31,847 bases of DNA from an uncultured Tannerella sp. (GCA_938036405.1 CALHPT010000167.1:1-31847), one strand, 5' to 3'; shown: positions 15,640 through 24,342, counted from the first letter of the stretch. Program-made: numbers and translations. Notes: generated from the letters alone by a model not told the origin.

Positions 15640-16206
15640 TCAGACCGTCATGATCTCCTTTTCCTTGGCGGCGTAGAGGTCGTCTACCTTCTTGACATAC
15701 TTGTCGTGGATCTTCTGCGCTTCGGCCTCGGCGTCTTTACCGAGATCCTCGGGCGTACCGTCCTTGACGGCTTTCTTGATCACGTCGATCGTGTCGCGGC
15801 GGGCATTGCGGATGCTGACCTTGGCGGCTTCGGCCTGTTGCTTGGCGTTCTTGGCCAGGCTGCGGCGACGATCCTCGGTGAGCGGGGGGATGCCCAGGCG
15901 GATGGTCTCGCCATTGTTCTCGGGCGTGATGCCGACCTCGGAGGCGAGGATGGCCTTTTCGATCTCCTTGAGCAGGGACTTCTCCCACGGGGTGATGAGG
16001 ATGGTCTTGGCGTCAGGGGTGGTGACGGAGGCTACGTTCGAGAGCGGCGCGAGGTCGCCGTAGTAAGTCACGCGGACGTTGTCGAGGATGCGTGCACTGG
16101 CTTTGCCGGCGCGGATGCGTGCCAGCTCGTCGTCTAAATGCTGGACGGCGGCGTTCATCTTCGCTTCGGCGTCCTTGATGATTTGTTTGGTGTCTGTTGC
16201 TGCCAT
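15640..16206 (-). CDS. frr: Ribosome recycling factor
   Basis: It splits post-termination ribosomes together with EF-G. At 188 residues it has the normal family length. Recognisable segments include RAGKASARILDNVRVTYYG, ITPWEKSLLKEIEKAI, GETIRLGIPPLTEDRRRSL and the C-terminal helix KKVDDLYAAKEKEIMTV. The order pyrH-frr is conserved across many bacteria. The gene begins 22 bases after the pyrH stop and ends 17 bases before rsgA. Confidence 0.96.
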   Translation of the reverse strand: MAATDTKQIIKDAEAKMNAAVQHLDDELARIRAGKASARILDNVRVTYYGDLAPLSNVASVTTPDAKTILITPWEKSLLKEIEKAILASEVGITPENNGETIRLGIPPLTEDRRRSLAKNAKQQAEAAKVSIRNARRDTIDVIKKAVKDGTPEDLGKDAEAEAQKIHDKYVKKVDDLYAAKEKEIMTV

Positions 16207-16228
16207 ATGATGAGGGTTCTAAAGTTGT

Positions 16229-16936
16229 TCAGAGGGTGACGCGTGTACCGATGTTCTCGCCGGCGAGCACGCGCTTGAGGTTGCCGGGGGTGTCCATGTC
16301 GAAGACGACGAGGGGGAGGTTGTTCTCCTTGCACATCGTCGTTGCGGTGAGGTCCATCACGCGGAGGTTGCGGGAGTAGATCTCGTCGAAGGTGATCTCG
16401 TCGAACTTCACGGCCGTGGGGTCTTTCTCCGGGTCGGCGGTGTAGATGCCGTCCACACGGGTGCCTTTGAGCAAGACGTCGGCACCGATCTCAATGCCTC
16501 GCAGGGCGGCGGCGGTGTCGGTGGTGAAGAAGGGGTTGCCCGTGCCGCCGGCCATGAGTACAACGTGGCCGTCGCGAAGCAGTTCGGCGGCGCGTGAGGG
16601 GCTGTAATACGTCCCGACCGGCTCCATACGTACGGCCGTCAGCACGTCGGCCTCTACGCCGAAAGCCTCGAGGGCGGAGCTGAGCGCAAGACTGTTGATG
16701 ACGGTGGCCAGCATACCCATCTGGTCGCCCTTGACGCGGTCGAAGCCTTTGGCGGCGCCGGCGAGCCCGCGGAAGATGTTGCCTCCGCCAATGACGATGC
16801 CGATTTGTATGCCTCGATCGGAGATCTCTTTAATCTGTTTGGCGTATTCGCCGAGGCGCACCTCGTCGATGCCGTAAGCGCGGCCGCCCATGAGCGATTC
16901 GCCGCTTAGCTTGAGTAGGATTCGTTTGTAGATCAT
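16229..16936 (-). CDS. pyrH: UMP kinase
   Basis: It phosphorylates UMP to UDP using ATP, the committed step toward UTP and CTP. The 235-residue protein belongs to the amino acid kinase family. It shows KLSGESLMGG at the N-terminus, the GGGNIFRG phosphate loop at about residue 50, the GNPFFTTDTAAALRGIEIGADVLLKGTRVDG segment and a C-terminal FDMDTPGNLKRVLAGE. It is the first gene of the pyrH-frr-rsgA cluster and is preceded by a TACGTTTG box about 25 bases upstream. Confidence 0.96.
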   Translation of the reverse strand: MIYKRILLKLSGESLMGGRAYGIDEVRLGEYAKQIKEISDRGIQIGIVIGGGNIFRGLAGAAKGFDRVKGDQMGMLATVINSLALSSALEAFGVEADVLTAVRMEPVGTYYSPSRAAELLRDGHVVLMAGGTGNPFFTTDTAAALRGIEIGADVLLKGTRVDGIYTADPEKDPTAVKFDEITFDEIYSRNLRVMDLTATTMCKENNLPLVVFDMDTPGNLKRVLAGENIGTRVTL

Positions 16937-16961
16937 ATGTATGGGGGATTTTTTCGGCGGA

Positions 16962-16969
16962 CAAACGTA
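16962..16969 (-). promoter_or_regulatory. -7 box of the pyrH-frr-rsgA operon
   Basis: The minus strand reads TACGTTTG, matching TAnnTTTG, and would give a leader of about 20 bases before ATG 16936. No clear TTTG is present 19 bp upstream. Confidence 0.5.
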
Positions 16970-17097
16970 AGCGTAAAAGAGAAAAATGGGAAAGGCCCCT
17001 GCTGGGGCGGGGAGGTTTGCCCGTCTTCAAACATGTACAGCAGGGATAGGCCCGATGAGCAATCAGCAATCTGTTAAATCTTTTAAGAGATGACCCG

Positions 17098-17285
17098 TTG
17101 ACAACAGTCAGAGGCATGCAAAATGCGTTTTACGGCTCATTGACGGTAGTCAGCGGCATCTAAAACGCGTTTTAAGCCTCATTGACTACTGTCAGAGGTA
17201 TAAAAAACGCGTTTCGCATACCATTGACTACTGTCAGAGGTGTGTAAAACGCGTTTTTGAGTCCATTGACAGTTGTCAACGGGTA
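17098..17285. repeat. 42-bp tandem array with two dyads per unit (array F)
   Basis: TTGAC occurs at 17098, 17140, 17182, 17224 and 17266, exactly 42 bp apart. Each is the left arm of TTGACNNNNGTCA. In the first four units an AAAACGCGTTTT-like palindrome follows, its centre 21 bp after the centre of the first dyad. The fifth unit is cut off after its first dyad. The array lies just downstream of the yitT stop. The remaining gap 16970-17097 shows only a GCCCC/GGGGC hairpin and no gene. Confidence 0.9.
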
Positions 17286-17302
17286 CGGGGGGGCGTTTGG
17301 CC

Positions 17303-18178
17303 TTACACCTTGATCGCGTCGAAGCCTTCGCCGTAGACGCCGCGGACGGTACTCTGCGAGATGAAGGCTTGGCTGTCGATCATCTTAATGAGGCGGAAGA
17401 TGTTTGTCCGCTCGCGGTTGCGGGCCACGAGCACGATCACCTTGATCGGCTTGTGCGAATAGCCGCCCTCGCCTTCGAGGATGGTGCAGCCGCGTTGCAG
17501 ACGGTGGATGATGGCGTCAGCGATCTCGTCGTATTTGCGCGAGAAGATCATAAACTGCACCGACTGTGTGTTGGCGTTCATCACGCGGTCGAGCATGTAG
17601 GAGTTGACGCCCATCTCGATAAGTCCGAGCACAATCTTGTCGAAGTTGTGGAACAGCAGGTAAGAGCTGCTCACGATCACGAAGTCGAGCAGCACCATGC
17701 CCATGCCGATGGAGATGTTCTTGTACTTGTTGATGATGGCCACGATGATGTCCGTGCCGCCCGTGCTGCCGCCGGCGTAGAAGACGAGCCCCAGGCCCGA
17801 GCCGCAGATCATGGCGCCGATGATGACGGACATGAAGACTTCTTGCAGCTGCATGAGTGGTTGGCCGGCAAACACAAGCTCGAAGAACCAAAACCAGAAC
17901 GAGAGCGAGGCCACGCCGAGGATGGTCTTGACGAGGAATTTGAACCCAAGGATCTTGAAGGCGATGCCGAGCAGGAGGACGTTGATGCCGAAATAAGAGA
18001 CCGAGACGGGCAGCTTGGTGGCGAAGAAGATCAATCCGCAGATACCGCTCAGGCCGCCGGTGACGATCTCGTTGGAGAGGATGAAGGCGTTATAGCCAAA
18101 GCCGTAGAGGGCGGTGCCGAGGATGATGAGGAGGTAATCCTTCACCGGATAGTAGACTTTGAGTAGAGAATCTTTCAT
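17303..18178 (-). CDS. YitT family membrane protein
   Basis: This 291-residue protein has an N-terminal YitT (DUF161) region with five or six hydrophobic segments between about residues 15 and 175. It includes NEIVTGGLSGICGL and the glycine-rich YAGGSTGGTDIIVAIINKY typical of the family. A cytoplasmic DUF2179 domain follows (about residues 220-285, GCTILEGEGGYSHKPIKVIVLVARN). The transport substrate or role of the family is not known. The start overlaps the leuS stop by four bases, so the two genes are translationally coupled. Array F follows its stop codon. Confidence 0.9.
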   Translation of the reverse strand: MKDSLLKVYYPVKDYLLIILGTALYGFGYNAFILSNEIVTGGLSGICGLIFFATKLPVSVSYFGINVLLLGIAFKILGFKFLVKTILGVASLSFWFWFFELVFAGQPLMQLQEVFMSVIIGAMICGSGLGLVFYAGGSTGGTDIIVAIINKYKNISIGMGMVLLDFVIVSSSYLLFHNFDKIVLGLIEMGVNSYMLDRVMNANTQSVQFMIFSRKYDEIADAIIHRLQRGCTILEGEGGYSHKPIKVIVLVARNRERTNIFRLIKMIDSQAFISQSTVRGVYGEGFDAIKV

Positions 18179-21015
18179 AGAACGATGTTGATGATTTTGT
18201 TGGGTACGATGATGATTTTCTTAGGGGTCTTGTCACCGATCCACTTCGCGGCGGCGTTGTGGCCGAGGGCGGCACGCTCGATGGACGCACGGTCGAGGTC
18301 GGCGGGCAGCTCCAGGTTGAAACGCGTCTTGCCGTTGAAGGAGACGGCGTAGCGCACGGTGGTTTCGATGAGGTATTGTTCGTTGTAGTCGGGCCATGCG
18401 GCGTCGCAGATGCTCGTGGTGTGGCCCAGCGCATGCCACAGCTCCTCGGCGATGTGCGGGGCGAAGGGCGCGAGCACAATCAGCAGCGGCTCCAGCACAG
18501 CGCGCTTGCGGCAGCGCAGTGTGGTGAGTTCGTTCAGGCAGATCATGAAGGCGCTCACGGAGGTGTTGTACGAGAAGTGTTCGATGTCGTGCGTCACCTT
18601 CTTGATCAGCTTGTGGAGTGCCTTCAGTTCGTCGGCCGTAGGCTCGTCGTCAACGACGCCCCACGCGCCGTCCGGGCCGGAGTAATAGGTGGCCCAGAGC
18701 TTCTTCAGGAAGCGGAAGACGCCGTCGATGCCGTTCGTATCCCACGGTTTGGATTGCTCCAGGGGGCCGAGGAACATCTCATAGAGGCGAAGCGTGTCGG
18801 CGCCATACTTCTCGACGATCGTGTCCGGATTGACGACGTTGTACATCGACTTCGACATCTTCTCCACCGCCCATCCGCAGAGGTATCGCCCATCCTCGAG
18901 CACGAACTCGGCGTCGCGATACTCCGGATTCCAAGCGCGGAAGGCGTCCAGATCGAGGACGTCGTTGCTGACGAAGTTCACGTCCACGTGGATCGGCGTC
19001 ACGTCGTAGTCGCCCTTCAGGCCGTACGACACGAAGCGGTTCGTGCCCACGATGCGATAGACGAAGTTCGATCGGCCTTGGATCATGCCTTGGTTGATCA
19101 GTTTGTGGAAGGGCTCTTCCTCGCACGAGGTGCCGACGTCGAAGAGGAACTTGTTCCAGAAGCGGCTATAGATCAGGTGACCCGTGGCGTGCTCCGTGCC
19201 GCCGATGTAGAGGTCCACGTTGCGCCAATAGGCGTCGGCTTCGGGCGATACGAGTGCGCGGTCGTTGTGCGGATCCATGTAGCGCAGGTAGTAGGCTGAC
19301 GAGCCAGCGAATCCGGGCATGGTGCAAAGCTCAAGCGGGAAGACGGTTCGGTTATCGATGCGACTGTTGTCCGTCACTTCACGCTTCGCGCTGTCCCACG
19401 CCCAATGCGTAGCGCGACCCAGCGGCGGCTCACCCGTCTCGGTCGGCAGGAACTTGTCCACCTCCGGCAGTCGCAGCGGCAGGCACTCCTCGGGCAACGG
19501 ACGCGGCATGCCGTCGGCGTCGTAGTAGATCGGGAACGGTTCGCCCCAGTAGCGCTGGCGGCTGAAGATGGCGTCGCGCAGGCGGTAGTTCACCTTGATC
19601 CGACCCAGCCCTTCGGCCGCGATGTAGCGCTTCGTAGCGGCGATGGCTTCGGGCACATCCATGCCGTTCAGCACGAGTCCGCCCGCGCGTTCCCGGCCAG
19701 CCATCGGCGAGTTGATCATGCGGCCCTCTTTGGCGTCGAAGCTCTCCTCGGATACGTCGCAACCCTCGATCAGCGGAACGATGGGGAGGTTGAAATGGCG
19801 TGCGAAGGCATAGTCGCGACTGTCGTGCGCGGGGACGGCCATGATGGCGCCCGTGCCGTAGCCGGCCAACACGTAGTCGCTGATCCAGATCGGGATCTGT
19901 TCGCCCGTCAGCGGATTGATGGCGTACGAGCCGCTGAAGACGCCCGTCACCTTATGGTCGGCAATGCGCTCGCGCTCCGTGCGTCGCTTCACGGCTTCGA
20001 GATACGCCTCCACGTCGGCCCGTTGTGCGTCGGTTGTGAGTCGCCCGACGTATTCGCTCTCAGGCGCCAGCACCATAAAGGTGACGCCGAAGACGGTGTC
20101 TGCCCGCGTGGTGAAGATCTTCAGCGACTCTGATCCGTCGGCCAGGGGGAAGAGCATCTCGGCGCCCTCGCTACGGCCGATCCAGTTGCGTTGCGTCTCC
20201 TTGAGTGAGTCGCTCCAGTCGACCGTGTCGAGACCGTCGAGGAGGCGTTGCGCATAGGCCGACACGCGCAGACACCACTGCCGCATCACCTTCTGCTCCA
20301 CCGGATAGCCTCCGCGGATCGATAGGCCTTCGCTCACCTCGTCGTTAGCCAACACGGTGCCAAGCTGCGGACACCAGTTCACCATCGTGTCGCCGAGGTA
20401 AGCCAGGCGATAATTCATCAGCGTCTGCTGACGCTCGCGTTCGCTCATCGCCTGCCATTCGGCCGCGGTGAACGACAGCTCTTCGGTGCATGCTGCGTTG
20501 ACGCCCTCCGTGCCGTTGGCCTCGAAAGCCTCGATCAGCTTCTCAATCGGCTGCGCATGCTGCCCGATGTTGCAATAGTAGCTGCCGAACATGCGCAGGA
20601 AGGCCCACTGCGTCCAGTGGTAATACGTCGGCTCGCAGGTGCGCACCTCGCGGCTCCAGTCGAAGGAGAAGCCGATCTTATCCAGCTGTTCGCGATAGCG
20701 GTTGATGTTGTTCACCGTCGTCACCTCCGGGTGTTGACCCGTTTGGATGGCGTACTGCTCGGCCGGCAGACCGTAGGCGTCGTAACCCATCGGATGGAGC
20801 ACGTTGAAGCCACAGAGGCGTTTGTAGCGAGCGTAGATGTCGGAGGCGATGTAGCCCAGCGGATGGCCCACATGCAGCCCTGCACCGGAAGGGTAAGGGA
20901 ACATGTCGAGCACATAGTATTTCGGGCGTGCATTATCCTCATGCACCTCGTAGGTCTTGTCGGCGATCCAGCGTTCACGCCATTTCTTTTCGATTTCTCT
21001 AAAGGTATATTCCAT
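18175..21015 (-). CDS. leuS: Leucyl-tRNA synthetase
   Basis: It charges tRNA-Leu. The 946-residue class I synthetase has the HIGH-type motif HVGH (48-51) in PYPSGAGLHVGHPLGY. The CP1 editing domain includes GYGTGAIMAVPAHDSRDYAFA, and KMSKS lies at about residue 718 (EKMSKSMYNVVNPD). An inserted leucine-specific region and an anticodon-binding domain also follow. Length is slightly above the bacterial average, with an insertion around residues 660-700 that is usual in Bacteroidota. It is followed by yitT with a four-base overlap and preceded by a 33-bp repeat. Confidence 0.97.
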   Translation of the reverse strand: MEYTFREIEKKWRERWIADKTYEVHEDNARPKYYVLDMFPYPSGAGLHVGHPLGYIASDIYARYKRLCGFNVLHPMGYDAYGLPAEQYAIQTGQHPEVTTVNNINRYREQLDKIGFSFDWSREVRTCEPTYYHWTQWAFLRMFGSYYCNIGQHAQPIEKLIEAFEANGTEGVNAACTEELSFTAAEWQAMSERERQQTLMNYRLAYLGDTMVNWCPQLGTVLANDEVSEGLSIRGGYPVEQKVMRQWCLRVSAYAQRLLDGLDTVDWSDSLKETQRNWIGRSEGAEMLFPLADGSESLKIFTTRADTVFGVTFMVLAPESEYVGRLTTDAQRADVEAYLEAVKRRTERERIADHKVTGVFSGSYAINPLTGEQIPIWISDYVLAGYGTGAIMAVPAHDSRDYAFARHFNLPIVPLIEGCDVSEESFDAKEGRMINSPMAGRERAGGLVLNGMDVPEAIAATKRYIAAEGLGRIKVNYRLRDAIFSRQRYWGEPFPIYYDADGMPRPLPEECLPLRLPEVDKFLPTETGEPPLGRATHWAWDSAKREVTDNSRIDNRTVFPLELCTMPGFAGSSAYYLRYMDPHNDRALVSPEADAYWRNVDLYIGGTEHATGHLIYSRFWNKFLFDVGTSCEEEPFHKLINQGMIQGRSNFVYRIVGTNRFVSYGLKGDYDVTPIHVDVNFVSNDVLDLDAFRAWNPEYRDAEFVLEDGRYLCGWAVEKMSKSMYNVVNPDTIVEKYGADTLRLYEMFLGPLEQSKPWDTNGIDGVFRFLKKLWATYYSGPDGAWGVVDDEPTADELKALHKLIKKVTHDIEHFSYNTSVSAFMICLNELTTLRCRKRAVLEPLLIVLAPFAPHIAEELWHALGHTTSICDAAWPDYNEQYLIETTVRYAVSFNGKTRFNLELPADLDRASIERAALGHNAAAKWIGDKTPKKIIIVPNKIINIVL

Positions 21016-21027
21016 TGTGTGATAAGA

Positions 21028-21140
21028 GTAGTCAGGAGTAGTTATGCGCCTAATGGCGCGGTAGTCAGAAGTAGTTATGCGCCTAAGGCGGGGTAGTCAG
21101 GAGTAGTTATGCGCCTAACGGCGCGGTAGTCAGAAATAGT
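21028..21140. repeat. 33-bp tandem repeat upstream of leuS
   Basis: GTAGTCAG starts units at 21028, 21061, 21093 and 21126 (steps of 33, 32 and 33). Each unit continues RGTAGTTATGCGCCTAA, and units 1 and 3 also contain a GCGCC/GGCGC inverted repeat. The last unit is partial. The unit core GTAGTCAGRRGTAGTTA is also found between pabB and pabC (26617). It lies directly in front of the leuS start, in the leader if transcription begins upstream. Confidence 0.85.
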
Positions 21141-21178
21141 TATAAGAATACGCAGCCGGTACCTGGCCAAACTTCCCC

Positions 21179-21216
21179 GGCCTCGGTTGAGGCCTTTCTT
21201 GCATCAAGGCAAGAAA
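21179..21216 (-). terminator. Two adjacent hairpins after trpB
   Basis: GGCCTC/GAGGCC (21179-21194) and TTTCTTGC/GCAAGAAA (21195-21216) are back-to-back perfect stems about 35 bases after the trpB stop. Neither is followed by a T-run on the minus strand, so termination is likely but not certain. Confidence 0.4.
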
Positions 21217-21248
21217 AGGAAGAAGGACAGGTAGGCCGGCCGTATCTA

Positions 21249-22595
21249 TCAGGCGTTCAGCGATGCGTTGAGCACCTCGTCCGGAAGCACATAATTCGTC
21301 AAGTCGCCGGCCAGATATTGATCGTAAGCCGTCATGTCGATCAGCCCGTGGCCCGAAAGGTTGAAGAGGATCGTGCGTGCCTTGCCTTCCTCCTTCGCCT
21401 CCTTCGCCTCACGGATGGTGGCGGCGATGGCGTGGGCCGACTCAGGCGCGGGAATGATGCCCTCCGTTGCGGCGAAGAGTCGGGCGGCGTCGAACGTCTC
21501 AAGCTGCGGAATGTCTATGGCGTCCATCAGCCCATCCTTCTTCAGCTGGCTGACGATGGCGCCCGCGCCGTGGTAACGCAGTCCGCCGGCGTGGATATGT
21601 GCCGGAGCGAACGTGTGGCCGAGCGTGTACATGGGGATGAGCGGCGTGTGACCCGCCTCATCGCCGAAGTCGTATTGGAAGCGGCCGCGCGTCAGCTTCG
21701 GGCAAGAGGCCGGTTCGGCGGCTACGACACGCAGCGTGCGACCCTCGGTCAGCTTATGCCGCAGGAAGGGGAACGACAGTCCGGAGAAGTTCGATCCGCC
21801 GCCGAAGCAGGCGATCACCACGTCCGGATATTCGCCCGCCATCTCCATCTGCTTCTCCGCCTCCAGCCCGATCACCGTCTGGTGGAGCGCCACATGGTTG
21901 AGCACACTGCCCAGCACATACTTGCAATTTGGCGTCTGCATGGCCAGCTCTACGGCCTCCGAGATAGCCGTCCCAAGGCTGCCCTGATACGTCGGATGAT
22001 CCGTCAAGATCTTCCGCCCCGCCTTCGTGCTCATACTCGGCGAGGCGATGACCTGCGCGCCGAATGTTTGCATGATGGAGCGTCGGTAAGGCTTCTGGTT
22101 GTAGCTCACCTTGACCATGTAGACGGCCAGCTCCAGCCCGAAGGCCTGCGCGGCGTACGACATGGCGGCGCCCCATTGGCCTGCGCCCGTCTCGGTGGTG
22201 ATGTTCGTCACGCCCTCCTTCCGACAGAAGTAGGCCTGCGGGATGGCTGAGTTCAGCTTGTGCGACCCGACGGGGCTGACGCTCTCGTTCTTGAAGAAAA
22301 TATGTGCCGGTGTGTCCAGCGCGCGCTCCAGTCCGTAGGCCCGGACGAGCGGTGTGGGGCGCCAGTTCTTGTAGAGGTCGCGCACCTCTTCGGGGATCTC
22401 GATCCATGTATCTGTAGTGTTCAGCTCCTGCTCCGCCAGTTCGCGGGCGAAGAGCGGATAGAGGTCTTCGGCCTTCAGCGGCTCCTTTGTGCCCGGGTTC
22501 AACATGGGTTGCGGTTTGGTGCCCATGTCAGCCACGATGTTGTACCATGCTGTGGGAATGTCCTGCTCTTGCAGTAAGAATTTCTTCGTCTTCAT
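21249..22595 (-). CDS. TrpB2-type tryptophan synthase beta chain
   Basis: A pyridoxal-phosphate enzyme that joins indole and serine to give tryptophan. The 448 residues and the N-terminal extension (DIPTAWYNIVADM, LYPLFARELAEQE) identify the TrpB2 (TIGR01415-type) branch rather than classical TrpB. The Schiff-base lysine is Lys113 in GSHKLNSA, GAGQWG lies near 155, and the phosphate loop GGGSNFSG lies near 258. It stands alone with no trpA or other trp genes nearby, which is common for TrpB2. It may therefore salvage indole rather than work in the alpha-beta complex. No clear promoter was found; TTCCTTTG near 22641-22648 on the minus strand is a weak candidate. Confidence 0.92.
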   Translation of the reverse strand: MKTKKFLLQEQDIPTAWYNIVADMGTKPQPMLNPGTKEPLKAEDLYPLFARELAEQELNTTDTWIEIPEEVRDLYKNWRPTPLVRAYGLERALDTPAHIFFKNESVSPVGSHKLNSAIPQAYFCRKEGVTNITTETGAGQWGAAMSYAAQAFGLELAVYMVKVSYNQKPYRRSIMQTFGAQVIASPSMSTKAGRKILTDHPTYQGSLGTAISEAVELAMQTPNCKYVLGSVLNHVALHQTVIGLEAEKQMEMAGEYPDVVIACFGGGSNFSGLSFPFLRHKLTEGRTLRVVAAEPASCPKLTRGRFQYDFGDEAGHTPLIPMYTLGHTFAPAHIHAGGLRYHGAGAIVSQLKKDGLMDAIDIPQLETFDAARLFAATEGIIPAPESAHAIAATIREAKEAKEEGKARTILFNLSGHGLIDMTAYDQYLAGDLTNYVLPDEVLNASLNA

Positions 22596-22735
22596 TTCTG
22601 CTTACTGTTTATGTGTCGTTTATATACCGTTAAATCGACTGCAAAGGAAGGGGGCAGCGGGGGAAACGAAAAACGAAAAGCTAAAAACAGGATAGAGTGG
22701 TAAGAATGCTTCATCCCATACCCGTCCGTTCGTTT

Positions 22736-23500
22736 TTAGTTGTTCGCTTCCTCCTTCGCTTTCCGTGCGGCCCGACGCTTGGCCAGGATTGTCCGACGTG
22801 TCGTCAGCGTCGTACGCTTCAATGAGATGAGTCCGCTCAGGTTCAACATGAACTCCTGATAAGGCGCATCGCCCGCCACACGTGCCAGCGCATTGACCGT
22901 TTCCACCAGCTCTGCGTAAGCCGCATCCACCGCCTGCCGCTTGGCCCGGACCAAGCCTTTCACCCGCGTGCCATTCGCCGTAGCGCGCCGATCGGCAGCC
23001 TCCAAATGCGCCTCATTCTCTCGTTCCAACTTCTCCAGAAACGGCATCAGGTGGGCCTTTTCCAGCGCCTCCGTTCCGAGTTTGCGCAAGGAGTCCGTCA
23101 GGTTTTCCATCCGCCCCGAGCGACCCGACTCTGACTTTTGCGCCATGTTCCCATAGGCCTTGAAGAGGCTTGCGGCCTTGCGAGCCACCTCGGCCACGGC
23201 CTCGTCCGGAAAGGTCATTGAGGCCCGCGCGAAAGCCCGCATCTCGCGCCACGTACGCACCCGCTGTCGGTCGATCGCCTTCGCCACAGCCGCCGGTGTC
23301 GGCCCACTCGTCGCATTGATCGCGTCGTCCAGCTCACGAAAGGCCTTCTTAAACACCTCCGTGGCCTCCTTCAACCTTGGAGAGTATCCCACGGCCTCTT
23401 CTTTGAGCGGTAAGGCTGGCAGAGTCCTTATCACCGCGTCTTGAAAGCCGAGATCTTCCATCACATGCAGTGACGCCACGCTTAAATACCCGATTTTCAT
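22736..23500 (-). CDS. DUF6261-like helical protein
   Basis: Function is unknown. ATG 23500 is preferred to an upstream TTG, giving 254 residues. It is rich in Ala, Arg, Glu and Lys, predicted almost entirely helical, without signal peptide or membrane segment. It ends in a strongly basic tail (RRTILAKRRAARKAKEE). The sequence aligns over most of its length with residues 70-265 of the 615-1637 product; shared stretches include LEKLERENEAHLE versus VDSLKSENVKIEK and the LVETVNALA/LVKVVNALA helix. It lacks that protein's proline-rich tail. Array G begins about 25 bases beyond its promoter box. Promoter and array place it as a separate unit from trpB. Confidence 0.75.
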   Translation of the reverse strand: MKIGYLSVASLHVMEDLGFQDAVIRTLPALPLKEEAVGYSPRLKEATEVFKKAFRELDDAINATSGPTPAAVAKAIDRQRVRTWREMRAFARASMTFPDEAVAEVARKAASLFKAYGNMAQKSESGRSGRMENLTDSLRKLGTEALEKAHLMPFLEKLERENEAHLEAADRRATANGTRVKGLVRAKRQAVDAAYAELVETVNALARVAGDAPYQEFMLNLSGLISLKRTTLTTRRTILAKRRAARKAKEEANN

Positions 23501-23545
23501 TTCCAAATCCTTTCTCTCAATAAGGTTCTACTTCTTTTTGTTTTA

Positions 23546-23553
23546 CAAAGGTA
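23546..23553 (-). promoter_or_regulatory. -7 box of the second DUF6261-like gene
   Basis: The minus strand reads TACCTTTG, giving a leader of about 40 bases. The first unit of array G starts where the -33 element would lie, and no TTTG is present there. Confidence 0.5.
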
Positions 23554-23576
23554 TCGTGAATTGCTTCAGTCGCTAC

Positions 23577-24240
23577 TATATTTTGAGTTTCGCAGAAAAT
23601 CGAATCGAATGTTTTCTCTGTATTCTTCGATAAGATGGAGATTGTGGCTCCGTTAGGTCTATATTTTGAGTTTCGATGATAACATGTAGATCTATCTATC
23701 ATATATTTTGAATTTGGATGCTAAAATGGGGTTCATCTTGCTTCTTATTTTGAGATAGGATAGAAATCAATCTGTGGATCGTATCTTATTCTTAGATATA
23801 TAGGCAAATGCTATTCCGATAGAGCTATATCTGGAAATATGATGATAAATGAGGTAAGAATAGCAGCGTATTTCAAAATAAGGAGTTGACTGGATTCGTG
23901 TTTCTATCATATTTTGAAAGATGCAATCAAATGAGCAAGATTCGCTCTCATTTCTGGAGATGGAATTAAAAATGAGGCTTCATTTTTCTTCGTATTTTGA
24001 GATATGGTATGGAATGAAGTGTATGACGGCCTTTTTAGAAAAAAAGAAGACCTCGCTTCAAGGGATTCGTGTGCCTCTTGAAAAAAGAAGAGCTGTCACG
24101 AGGCTTAGCGGACACCTCTATGAAAAAAGAAGGGCTGTGACGAGATCGGATGAGTGCTTCTGGGAAAAAAGAAGGACTGACGCGCGGTGGAGCGGGTGTT
24201 TCTGGCGGAGAAAAAGGTCGGGCGAGAGGGGCGGAGGGCC
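23577..24240. repeat. Long degenerate 41-42-bp-period array (array G), about sixteen units
   Basis: TATTTTGA-like cores occur at 23579, 23621 (degenerate), 23662, 23704, 23746, 23787 (degenerate), 23828 (degenerate), 23869, 23910, 23951 (degenerate) and 23993, each 41 or 42 bp apart. The same register continues with GAAAAAAGAAG cores at 24038, 24080, 24122 and 24164 and a last variant near 24206. The left part is AT-rich, unlike the surrounding genome, and the right part becomes GC-rich between A-runs. Sequence between cores is largely unique. Several short frames cross it, but none has a start, family or codon bias I can support. Confidence 0.8.
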
Positions 24241-24282
24241 CTTTTAGACGGGACGGATGGCTGTCCGCATCGTGTGGCGCTG

Positions 24283-24313
24283 CTTGTACGGTTTTGAAAA
24301 AGGTCTACATTTG
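24283..24313 (+). promoter_or_regulatory. Promoter of tRNA-Lys
   Basis: CTTG at 24283-24286 and TACATTTG at 24306-24313 are 19 bp apart, an excellent fit to TTTG-N19-TAnnTTTG. Transcription would start near 24320, about 23 bases before the mature tRNA. Confidence 0.7.
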
Positions 24314-24342
24314 CCGCCGCATCAGAGAAATCGATGGTGCCC

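Noticed and set aside
18259..19299. Long plus-strand frame opposite leuS
   Set aside because: It is an antisense shadow caused by high GC content; the leuS frame has all synthetase motifs.
23577..24240. Degenerate CRISPR or IS remnant
   Set aside because: Cores are poorly conserved and change along the array. No terminal inverted repeats, target duplication or transposase fragment was seen.
24035..24240. Small protein gene in the right part of array G
   Set aside because: The frame repeats with the 42-bp unit and encodes basic low-complexity sequence without a promoter or family.
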